NCBI RefSeq assembly: GCF_009727065.1
Contig: NZ_WNLP01000003.1
Span: forward strand, 62,001 to 126,000
DNA: 64,000 nt
Direction: 5' to 3'
From: Bifidobacterium canis
GTDB lineage: Bacteria > Actinomycetota > Actinomycetes > Actinomycetales > Bifidobacteriaceae
The position numbers and the translations under genes are program-made. A model generated the notes under the pieces. It saw only the letters and a program-made list of their open reading frames with translations, did no database searches and had not been told where the DNA came from. Positions 56,889-64,000 of the stretch are shown piece by piece (position 1 is the stretch's first letter; each line of letters starts with the position of its first letter).

Positions 56889-58582
56889 ATGAGTGATTTG
56901 TGGATCGTGTGACAGTGCATGTGAAGGGCGGCGACGGCGGCAATGGGTCGGCCGGTATTCGCCGCGAGAAATACAAGCCGCTGGCTGGGCCGAATGGCGG
57001 CAATGGCGGCAAGGGCGGCTCGGTGATTTTCGAGGCAGACCCGAACGCGAACTCGTTGCTTGACTTCCGTTTTGTGCCGCACCGCACTGCGGAAAGCGGC
57101 ACGATGGGGCTCGGAGACACCAAAGACGGCTCACAGGGTGCAGACTTGATTCTTCCGGTGCCAGTCGGCACTGTGGTGTTCGAGGCGAAGGGCGCGCAAG
57201 GGCAGCCAAAGCACCCTGGCGCAGTGCTCGCTGATTTGCGTCATGCAGGCGACCGCTTCGTCGCTGCTGCAGGTGGCGCAGGCGGTTTGGGCAATGCGGC
57301 GCTCGCCAATAAAACGCGTCGCGCACCAGGGTTCGCGCTGCTCGGCGAGCCGGGTGAAGAGCGAGACCTGATTTTGGAGCTCAAGTCGATCGCAGACGTG
57401 GCATTGGTGGGCTTCCCGTCGGCAGGCAAGTCGTCGCTTATCGCGGCGATGTCGGCTGCCAAGCCGAAGATCGCGGACTACCCGTTCACCACGCTCGTGC
57501 CAAATCTGGGCGTCGTGCAGGCCGGCGATATGCGCTACACGATCGCCGACGTGCCGGGACTCATCCCGGGCGCCTCCCAGGGCAAGGGCCTCGGCTTGCA
57601 GTTCCTGCGTCACATTGAGCGCACGGAGATCATCGCGCACGTGATCGATTGCGCCACGATCGACCCCGATCGCGACCCGCTGAGCGACTACTACGCGCTC
57701 GAAAAGGAACTCGGAGAATACGCGAACGAGCTCGAACTGCCGCTCGGTGCGATCCCGATTCCTGAGCGTCCGCGAGTCATCATCCTCAATAAGGTAGATG
57801 TGCTCGACGCCAAGGAACTCGCCGACTTCGTGCGCCCGGACTTCGAGAAGCTCGATCTTCCGGTATATGAGATCTCAACCGCATCTCACGAAGGACTCAA
57901 AGAGCTCAACTTCGCGCTCGCCAAACTCGTCAAGCAGATGCGCGCGGATATTGCACAGCGCGAGGAAACCGTTGAGGAAGAGCGCGTGGTCATCAAACCG
58001 CTCGATGACGCGGCAACCCGCCGTCGCAACGGCCGTAACGCAGACGTTGCCGAGTTCGACATCGTGCGCGAAGATGACGGACACGGTAATTTCTGGTTCA
58101 CCGTCACCGGCACGAAACCGGAACGCTGGGTGATGCAGACGAACTTCGACAACGACGAAGCTGTGGGTTACCTCGCCGACCGCCTCGCCAAGCTGGGCGT
58201 GGAAGACGCGCTGCGCAAGAAGGGCGCGCACGCCGGCGACGAAGTGCGCATTGGCCGCGGCGATCGAGCCGTTGCGTTCGACTGGGATCCGACGATTGCC
58301 GCCGGCGCCGAAATGCTCGACGGCGCGCAGCTCGGCTCGCGCGGTAATGATCTGCGTTTGCAGGAAGACAGCGGGCGTTCGCACAGGCGCACGAACACGG
58401 AGCGTCGTCGTGAATATCACGAGATGATGGACGCGCGCGCAGCAGTTCGCGCAGCCATGCAAGCCGAGCGCGAGGCCGGCCACTGGGCGGATCCGTCGGT
58501 GGACGACGACAAGCATGATGAGAAATCATTGTTCGGTCGCGGAGAATCTGAAGAAATGCAAGATTCCGACTCTGCTGAGTGA
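56889..58582 (+). CDS. obgE: GTPase ObgE/CgtA, apparent frameshift at codon 4
   Basis: Essential ribosome-associated GTPase. Obg glycine-rich domain ([20 protein letters not shown]), G domain with P-loop [36 protein letters not shown] and [11 protein letters not shown], and a C-terminal OCT domain (about 390-470) plus acidic tail. The usual N-terminus is MSDFVDRVTV. Here ATG 56889 reads ATG AGT GAT TTG TGG and is out of frame with the rest; one more T at 56897-56899 gives MSDFVDRV. The uninterrupted frame would have to start at GTG 56900. As obgE is essential, a read error is the likeliest cause. Confidence 0.94.
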
Positions 58583-58621
58583 GCAAATAATAATAATTAA
58601 TTATTAAAATACGGGGAGAAT

Positions 58622-59800
58622 ATGCAGGGCGAGTCAGAGCAGTCTGAACACAGCGCACAGACCGAGCGTACGGAACTTACGCAAGAAGAGGTTCGCCGCG
58701 CGGTGGCGAGTGCGCAAACCGTTGTGGTGAAAGTCGGTTCGAGCTCGCTCACGCAGCCGTCCGGGCACCTTGACGTCGACAAACTGGGCGCTCTCGTAGG
58801 CGCGATCGCACAGGTGTGCATGCTCGGCGGCAACATCGTGCTCGTGTCGTCGGGCGCAATCGCCGCAGGATTCGGCCCGCTCGGATTCGACTCCCGACCC
58901 ACCGACGTGGCAACTCAGCAGGCAACCGCGTCGGTGGGGCAGGGGCTGCTGATGGCGCAGTACGAGATGGCGTTCGGGCAGTACGGCATACGTGTGGGGC
59001 AGCTGCTCATCACCGCCGAAGACACGATGCGGCCGCAGCAATACCGCAACGCTCGCCGCACAATGGCGAAACTGCTTGAGCTGGGAGTCGTGCCGATCGT
59101 CAACGAAAACGACGCGCTCGCCAGCAACGAGATTCGGTTTGGCGACAACGACCGGCTCTCCGCGCTGATCGCGAATATGGTGCGCGCCGACGCACTCGTG
59201 CTGCTCACCGACGTGGACGCGCTCTACACCGCTCCGCCGAGCGAACCTGGCTCGCATAAGATCACTTTCGTGCCGAATATCACTGCGATGCTCGACGACA
59301 TTCGCGTGGGTGGTTCGGAGTCCGGCGTCGGCACCGGCGGCATGGTGACCAAACTCGAAGCCGCTCGAATGGCTGCCGTTTCAGGGATTCCGACGGTGCT
59401 GACCGCCGCTCCGAACGCCGGCCCCGCTTTGATGGGTGATGAGGTGGGCACTGCGTTCGCTCCCGTGAAGCAGCGCGGCTCGGCCCGCCGCCTGTGGATC
59501 AAGTTCGCGGCGCATCCGCGAGGCGTGCTCGTCGCCGATTCCGGTGCCGCCAATGCTGTGCGCGGCGGGCGTGCGAGTCTGCTCGCGGCCGGTGTGGTGG
59601 AGGCGCGCGGTGATTTCGCTGCCGGGGATCCGGTGTGGATCGACGATGAAAACGGCAACCATTTGGCACGCGGCTTGGCCGGCTACGATTCCGAGGAAAT
59701 CCCGAACATGCTCGGGCGCAACACTTCGCAGCTGCGTCGCCTACTCGGTGAGGAATATGCCCACCCGCTCGTGCACCGCGACAATCTGGTACTGCTCTAA
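58622..59800 (+). CDS. proB: Glutamate 5-kinase
   Basis: First step of proline synthesis. The amino acid kinase domain includes VVVKVGSSSLTQPSGHLD, IVLVSSGAIAAGFGPLG, VPIVNENDALASNEIRFGDND and GVGTGGMVTKLEAARMAAVSG; the C-terminal ~80 residues form a PUA domain (RGVLVADSGAANAVRGG). The 392-residue protein has an N-terminal extension of about 25 residues. It follows obgE directly, as in other bifidobacteria. ATG 58622 has GGGGAGA upstream. Confidence 0.96.
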   Translation: MQGESEQSEHSAQTERTELTQEEVRRAVASAQTVVVKVGSSSLTQPSGHLDVDKLGALVGAIAQVCMLGGNIVLVSSGAIAAGFGPLGFDSRPTDVATQQATASVGQGLLMAQYEMAFGQYGIRVGQLLITAEDTMRPQQYRNARRTMAKLLELGVVPIVNENDALASNEIRFGDNDRLSALIANMVRADALVLLTDVDALYTAPPSEPGSHKITFVPNITAMLDDIRVGGSESGVGTGGMVTKLEAARMAAVSGIPTVLTAAPNAGPALMGDEVGTAFAPVKQRGSARRLWIKFAAHPRGVLVADSGAANAVRGGRASLLAAGVVEARGDFAAGDPVWIDDENGNHLARGLAGYDSEEIPNMLGRNTSQLRRLLGEEYAHPLVHRDNLVLL

Positions 59801-59818
59801 CTGGTTTATTTTCCTCCT

Positions 59819-59945
59819 AGTTTGCTGGCGGGGATATAAAACTCTTCTAAAGCCAAGTATCATGAATCGCATTTCGTTGGAAAATAGCGGTTTTGCAGAA
59901 CTGTATATTTGCCTATATTTGAGTTTTATATCCCGCCAGCAAACT
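59819..59945. mobile_element. MITE-like hairpin element, family A copy 2
   Basis: Ends AGTTTGCTGGCGGGGATATA and TATATCCCGCCAGCAAACT. The interior carries ATTTCGTTGGAAAATAGCGG. It begins 18 bases after the proB stop. One C is missing from the right arm relative to copy 3. Confidence 0.8.
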
Positions 59946-59980
59946 CACCGACACGGTAGAGAAGTTCCTGTCATCTCTGG

Positions 59981-60560
59981 ATTTGCCGTTTTAGCAGGTG
60001 GATTTGCTGTTTTTGCATAGATTTGATCCACTTTATAGGTAAAAACAGCAAAAGTATATGTCATAACAGCAAAAGATCCTGTTCTACTATTCTCTATTAC
60101 AAGATTTGCCGTTTTGACAGGTAGATTTGATGTTTTTACCTATATTCAAGTCAATTTGTAAGTAAAAACAGCAAGAAGGGGTGTAGTAACGGCAAAAATA
60201 CTTAGATTTGCTGTTTTCGCCATTGGATTTGCCGCTTTTACCTATTTGTAGAGTGCTTCGTAAGTCAAAACAGCAAAAGCAAAGGCGAAAACGGCGAAAG
60301 AGTTCGGTTTCGCCGTTTTCTATCTTGGATTTGCTGTTTTACATAGATTTAGGGCATTTTGTGAGTAAAAACGGCAACAGTATGTGTGATAACAGCGAAA
60401 GATCTTGTTTTGCTGTTTCCATCACTGGGTTTGCCGTTTTAGCAGAGTGATTTGCTGTTTTACCTATATTCAGGTTGATTTATAGGTAAAAACAGCAAAG
60501 ATGCGCGTTAAAACAGCAAAAGTTCTTTGCTCTAGCGTACTGGTTTGCTGTTTTATGCAA
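59981..60560. repeat. Array of nested-dyad repeats (five units)
   Basis: Units of about 95 bases at 59981, 60102, 60204, 60307 and 60429. Each reads TTTGCCGTTTT, ~10 bases, TTTGCTGTTTTTACC, ~20 bases, GGTAAAAACAGCAAA, ~10 bases, AAAACGGCAAA, so an inner and an outer inverted repeat are nested. A related unit lies at 17842-17933. No coding potential. It fills the proB-aminotransferase gap. Confidence 0.85.
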
Positions 60561-60643
60561 TTTTTGGCGGAGGGGCGCAGAGCATGATGTTCGCGTGGTG
60601 ATATTGCTCAAGAGTTGTTGACTTGCAGAGATAGCATAGGGGC

Positions 60644-61855
60644 ATGGCTACAGAACAACTCCCACTGTCAGATCGTATCAATAATGTGTCGCCGAGCGCG
60701 ACCCTCGCCGTAGACTCCAAAGCGAAAGCTATGAAAGCAGCCGGAATCGACGTCGTGGTCTTCGGCGCCGGCGAGCCGAACTTCCCAACGCCAGAGCCAA
60801 TCGTCGAAGTGGCGGCGGCGGCCGTGGTGAATCCGGCGAACTACAAATACACGCCGACGGCAGGTCTGCCGGAACTGCGCGAAGCAGTTGCGAAGAAAGT
60901 GCTGCGCGACTCCGGTTTCGAGGTCACGCCAGAGCAGGTCGTCGTTACCAATGGTGGTAAGCAGGCGGTGTATGAATCGTTCCAGTTGCTGCTCAACGAC
61001 GGCGACGAAGTGATTGTGCCGACGCCGTATTGGACGAGCTACACCGAGATGGTGAAGCTCGCGGGCGGCAAGCCGGTGACCGTGTTCGCGGGCGCGGACG
61101 TGAACTTCGAGCCGAACATTGCAGACATTGAAGCGGCGCGTACCGAGCACACCAAGGCGATCGTCGTGACCACTCCAAACAATCCGACCGGTGCGGTGTG
61201 GAGCGAGAAAACCATTCGCGACATTGCGAATTGGGCACTTGAGCACAATATTTGGGTCATCAGTGACGAGATCTACGAACACCTCACTTACGACGGCGTG
61301 CACACGAGCTACATCGGTGCGGTCGTGCCGGAGATTCGCGAGCAGCTGATCATGCTCAACGGCGTGGCGAAGACCTACGCAATGCCAGGCTGGCGCGTCG
61401 GCTGGATGGTCGCGCCGGAGCGCGTGGCGAAGGCGGCGAGCAAGCTGCAGGGGCATATGACTTCGAACGTCAACAATATTGCTCAGCGCGCGGCTACCGC
61501 AGCAGTCGGCGGACCGCTCGACGCAGTGGCTGATATGCGCGATGCGTTCGACGTGCGCCGCCGCGCAATCGTCGACTCGCTCAACGAGATCGACGGCGTG
61601 TATTGCCCGATGCCGAAGGGCGCGTTCTATGCGTTCCCAGACATCTCAGGTCTGCTCAATCGTCCGATCGGTCCGAATAAGCAGACGTTCACGACGAGCG
61701 CGGACTTGGCTGCGGCTCTTCTTGAAGAAGGCCACGTTGCCGCGGTGCCGGGCGAGGCGTTCGGCGCGCCGGGGTATCTGCGCTTCTCGTACGCGGTCGC
61801 TGACGATCAGATCACCGAGGGCATGCGCCGCTTCAAGGAGTGGGCGGAGGCCTGA
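60644..61855 (+). CDS. aspC: Aspartate aminotransferase (class I PLP enzyme)
   Basis: A 403-residue fold-type I aminotransferase: LPLSDRINNVSPSATLAVDS, TPTAGLPELREAVA, VVTNGGKQAVYESFQLLLN, VVTTPNNPTGAVWSE (cofactor Asn), ISDEIYEHLTYDG, and the PLP lysine in LNGVAKTYAMPGWRVGWM. The pattern is that of class I-beta aspartate/prephenate aminotransferases. GCATAGGGGC precedes ATG 60644, with a TAGCAT hexamer 6 bases before the ATG, so a leaderless mRNA is possible. Confidence 0.92.
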   Translation: MATEQLPLSDRINNVSPSATLAVDSKAKAMKAAGIDVVVFGAGEPNFPTPEPIVEVAAAAVVNPANYKYTPTAGLPELREAVAKKVLRDSGFEVTPEQVVVTNGGKQAVYESFQLLLNDGDEVIVPTPYWTSYTEMVKLAGGKPVTVFAGADVNFEPNIADIEAARTEHTKAIVVTTPNNPTGAVWSEKTIRDIANWALEHNIWVISDEIYEHLTYDGVHTSYIGAVVPEIREQLIMLNGVAKTYAMPGWRVGWMVAPERVAKAASKLQGHMTSNVNNIAQRAATAAVGGPLDAVADMRDAFDVRRRAIVDSLNEIDGVYCPMPKGAFYAFPDISGLLNRPIGPNKQTFTTSADLAAALLEEGHVAAVPGEAFGAPGYLRFSYAVADDQITEGMRRFKEWAEA

Positions 61856-61875
61856 GTGAGCACACTGGGTGCTCT

Positions 61876-62001
61876 ATTTTGCTGGCGGGGATATAAAACT
61901 CAGCTATATGCAAGTATGCGTGCATAAAAACCGCTATTTTCAACGAAATGCACGTTGAGATACTTGGCATTGTGCGAGTTTTATATCCCCGCCAGCAAAA
62001 T
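61876..62001. mobile_element. MITE-like hairpin element, family A copy 3
   Basis: Ends ATTTTGCTGGCGGGGATATA and TATATCCCCGCCAGCAAAAT, a perfect inverted repeat of about 25 bases. The interior is inverted relative to copies 1 and 2 (AACCGCTATTTTCAACGAAA). It begins 20 bases after the aspC stop. Confidence 0.85.
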
Positions 62002-62153
62002 GTGGAACGAAAGGCGAGAGTTCGCTGTGCAAAGTGTTGCGAAATGTGCGTGAAACGCGAAGACGGCACGCGCGATTGACTAAAGTCGGAAGAGTCCGCT
62101 ACTATATCTTCTTGGCGGTTTTACCGAGCTGGAAACAGCGAGGCGAAATGCTT

Positions 62154-62226
62154 AGGGAAGTGGCGCAATTGGTAGCGCAACGGTCTCCAAAACCGTAGGT
62201 TGTGGGTTCGAGTCCCGCCTTCCCTG
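62154..62226 (+). tRNA. tRNA-Trp (anticodon CCA)
   Basis: Acceptor AGGGAAG pairs with CTTCCCT; anticodon arm ACGGTCTCCAAAACCGT gives CCA; T-arm GGTTCGAGTCC. It precedes secE, the usual actinobacterial arrangement. Confidence 0.97.
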
Positions 62227-62264
62227 CAAATTGAGTCGAGTAAGACTAAGCCAACGGAGGGCGC

Positions 62265-62495
62265 ATGGCAAAGAAAACAGATCACGGTGAAGAGGTAGTC
62301 AAGCCGAACATCTTCATGCGCATCGGCCTGTTCATCAAGCAGATCATCGACGAAATGCGCAAGGTCGTGACGCCGACGCGCAAGCAGCTGTTCATGTGGT
62401 CGCTCGCGGTGTTCATTTTCGTGGCGCTGCTGATGGTGTTCGTCACTGCTATGGACTTCGGTCTCGGCAAGTTGGCATTCCTCATCTTCGGCTGA
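62265..62495 (+). CDS. secE: Preprotein translocase subunit SecE
   Basis: A 76-residue, single-pass subunit clamping SecY: amphipathic GLFIKQIIDEMRKVVTPTRK and then the membrane segment LAVFIFVALLMVFVTAMDFGL. Length and layout are typical of Gram-positive SecE. GGAGG lies before ATG 62265. Confidence 0.95.
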   Translation: MAKKTDHGEEVVKPNIFMRIGLFIKQIIDEMRKVVTPTRKQLFMWSLAVFIFVALLMVFVTAMDFGLGKLAFLIFG

Positions 62496-62515
62496 GACTT
62501 ACATAAACGTGAAGC

Positions 62516-62549
62516 AATTTAGGCATACTTCGGTATGCCTAAATTTTTG
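62516..62549 (+). terminator. Terminator between secE and nusG
   Basis: AATTTAGGCATAC (62516-62528), loop TTCG, GTATGCCTAAATT (62533-62545), then TTTT. It would end the tRNA-Trp/secE transcript, so nusG needs its own promoter in 62550-62663. Confidence 0.9.
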
Positions 62550-62663
62550 CATGTGATTACGCGCACTATGTCAATGTACCGCTCATGCTGGTATAGACAT
62601 TGTGTATTCTAGACTGTAGTTTACAGACATTCTTATTCGTAGAAAATATAAAGGTGAAGCTGC

Positions 62664-63659
62664 ATGACTGATGAAGTGAATCTGGAAAATATCGACAATC
62701 TGCCCGAAGACGCTGAGGAGACGAGCGGCGCGGCCATCAATCTCGATGCCGTGAGCGCTGATGACGCAGACGCTCAGACGGCTGATGACGTCAAGATTGA
62801 TCAGGTTGAGGCTGCTTCGCCGAGCGAAGACGTGGCTGAAGGCATGGCATATGACGCAGTGAACGCCGCGGACTCCGCTCCCGCTGACGAGGCTGCTTCG
62901 GTTGAAGTCGATTCGTTGGACGATTCTGTTGATTCCTCCGCTGAAGGCGACGCCGACGCGCATTCCGACGGTACGACGGATGAGGCTGCGGATTCCGCCG
63001 ACTCCAACGAGGCCAATGCCGAAGAGCCGGAAGAGGAAGACGCCGGCGCCAAGGCCGTCAAGGAATTCTCGAAGAGCCTGCGCACGCTGGAAGGCAAGTG
63101 GTACGTGCTCCACACCTATTCCGGTTACGAGAAGCGCGTGAAGAGCAACATCGAGTCGCGCGTGCAGAGCTTCGGTTTGGAAGACACGATCTTCCAGGTG
63201 GAAGTGCCGATGGAAGAGGTCGAAAAGCACACCGAGAAGGGTAAGAAGGTCGTCACCCGCGTGCGTGTGCCCGGCTATGTGCTCATCCGCATGTATCCAG
63301 ATGAGAATGCACGTCGCATTGTTCGTGAGACCGAAGGCGTGACCGGCTTCGTGGGCCCGTCTCGCGAGCCTGCGCCGCTCAGCCGCAAGGAAGTCGTGTC
63401 GATGATGGCTCCGATGATCGCTTCTCAGGCTCTTAAGGAAGCTGGCGACAAGCCGGCAGCCGCCAAGAAGCGCACGATCGAGGTCTCCTACAAGGTCGGC
63501 GATCAGGTCACCGTCACCGATGGCCCATTCACGTCGATGTCTGCAGTGGTCTCCGACGTCGAGCCGACCACGCAGAAGCTCACCGTGCTCGTTTCCATCT
63601 TCGGCCGCGATACGCCGGTCGAGCTTGGTTTCGATCAGGTGCAGCGCCTCGATGCGTGA
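62664..63659 (+). CDS. nusG: Transcription antitermination factor NusG with acidic N-terminal extension
   Basis: The C-terminal ~190 residues are NusG: NGN domain (KWYVLHTYSGYEKRVKSNIE, VPGYVLIRMYPDE, TGFVGPSREPAPLS) and KOW domain (VGDQVTVTDGPFTSMSAVV). The first ~135 residues are very rich in Asp, Glu, Ala and Ser with almost no Lys or Arg, and should be disordered; E. coli NusG lacks them. NusG links RNA polymerase to Rho or the ribosome. rplK follows after a terminator. Confidence 0.95.
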   Translation: MTDEVNLENIDNLPEDAEETSGAAINLDAVSADDADAQTADDVKIDQVEAASPSEDVAEGMAYDAVNAADSAPADEAASVEVDSLDDSVDSSAEGDADAHSDGTTDEAADSADSNEANAEEPEEEDAGAKAVKEFSKSLRTLEGKWYVLHTYSGYEKRVKSNIESRVQSFGLEDTIFQVEVPMEEVEKHTEKGKKVVTRVRVPGYVLIRMYPDENARRIVRETEGVTGFVGPSREPAPLSRKEVVSMMAPMIASQALKEAGDKPAAAKKRTIEVSYKVGDQVTVTDGPFTSMSAVVSDVEPTTQKLTVLVSIFGRDTPVELGFDQVQRLDA

Positions 63660-63675
63660 AACTAACCTGTGAAGC

Positions 63676-63718
63676 AATCGTCCCTGCCAGTGTGATCCTC
63701 ATGCTGGCAGGGACGATT
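63676..63718 (+). terminator. Terminator of nusG
   Basis: AATCGTCCCTGCCAG (63676-63690) pairs with CTGGCAGGGACGATT (63704-63718), followed by TGTTATTT. Confidence 0.9.
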
Positions 63719-63891
63719 TGTTATTTGGGTTGCTCGCCTTGTGTTCGTCAATGTGCAGTGATAATTTTGATACGTTGTGTCTTGAGGGGCATTCTTTGTG
63801 ATGCCTGCAAGATGCGGCTGTGAACAATATCGATTGCGGAAGGCGCCAAACGGTGCCGTTACCACCGCGTCATAGAAAGAAGAACCATACA

Positions 63892-64000
63892 ATGGCTCCA
63901 AAGAAGAAAGTCTCGGCGCTGATTAAGCTCCAGATCGAGGCTGGCAAGGCCAATCCTGGCCAGAAGCTCGGCCCGGTTCTGGGTTCCCACGGCGTGAACA
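63892..64000 (+). CDS. rplK: 50S ribosomal protein L11 (cut by the window end)
   Basis: Starts [20 protein letters not shown] and reaches [15 protein letters not shown], the classic L11 N-terminal domain that binds the GTPase-associated rRNA. AGAAAGAAG precedes ATG 63892. Only 36 codons are inside the window. Confidence 0.97.
   Translation, partial: MAPKKKVSALIKLQIEAGKANPGQKLGPVLGSHGVN

Overview
The window looks like chromosomal DNA from a member of the Bifidobacteriaceae, most likely a Bifidobacterium. It has moderately high GC, actinobacterial proteins (DivIVA-like, DUF3039, DUF177, a long RNase E/G, NusG and S16 with extra tails), and the gene order rplU-rpmA-obgE-proB-aminotransferase-tRNA-Trp-secE-nusG-rplK. 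I cannot fix the species from sequence alone.

Layout. 0.1-1.4 kb: rpsP-KH-rimM operon (minus). 1.6-5.0 kb: a GH2 beta-galactosidase read in three frames. 5-14 kb: EEP-family hydrolase, ffh, CDF transporter, cysS, ABC-F ATPase, glutamine amidotransferase. 14-20 kb (minus): coaD, DivIVA-like gene, DUF177, rpmF, rnc, ilvB, ilvN. 20-28 kb: DUF3039, aldo/keto reductase, nicotinate phosphoribosyltransferase, a small membrane protein, rph, XTP pyrophosphatase, a FemAB-type transferase, an AEC permease and two tRNAs. 28-37 kb: manC, pgi, rplS, lepB, rnhB, an ABC transporter pair and a second AEC permease. 38-43 kb: a small toxin-antitoxin pair, dapE and a large RNase E/G gene.

43-55.3 kb is the accessory region. 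It holds the 3' remnant of a large LPxTG-type adhesin, two arrays of a 51-bp repeat flanking a Panacea/Doc toxin-antitoxin module, a sortase-assembled pilus cluster (major pilin, class C sortase, second pilin) and a cell-wall-anchored GH53 endo-galactanase. 55.6-64 kb returns to core genes and ends inside rplK.

Two themes stand out. First, at least eight reading frames (lacZ twice, CDF transporter, aldo/keto reductase, a membrane protein, Doc toxin, sortase, obgE) are each restored by adding one base to a short run of identical bases. All are deficits and one is at codon 4 of the essential obgE, so systematic homopolymer undercalling is more likely than eight independent pseudogenes. Second, the intergenic space is rich in repeats: two MITE-like hairpin families (three and two copies), a tandem-hairpin array upstream of obgE, an array of nested dyads downstream of proB with a copy near rnc, and the 51-bp arrays, one of which is open as a 17-residue CxxC/His repeat protein. 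Several genes have a -10-like hexamer 6-8 bases before the start codon and no Shine-Dalgarno sequence, suggesting leaderless mRNAs.
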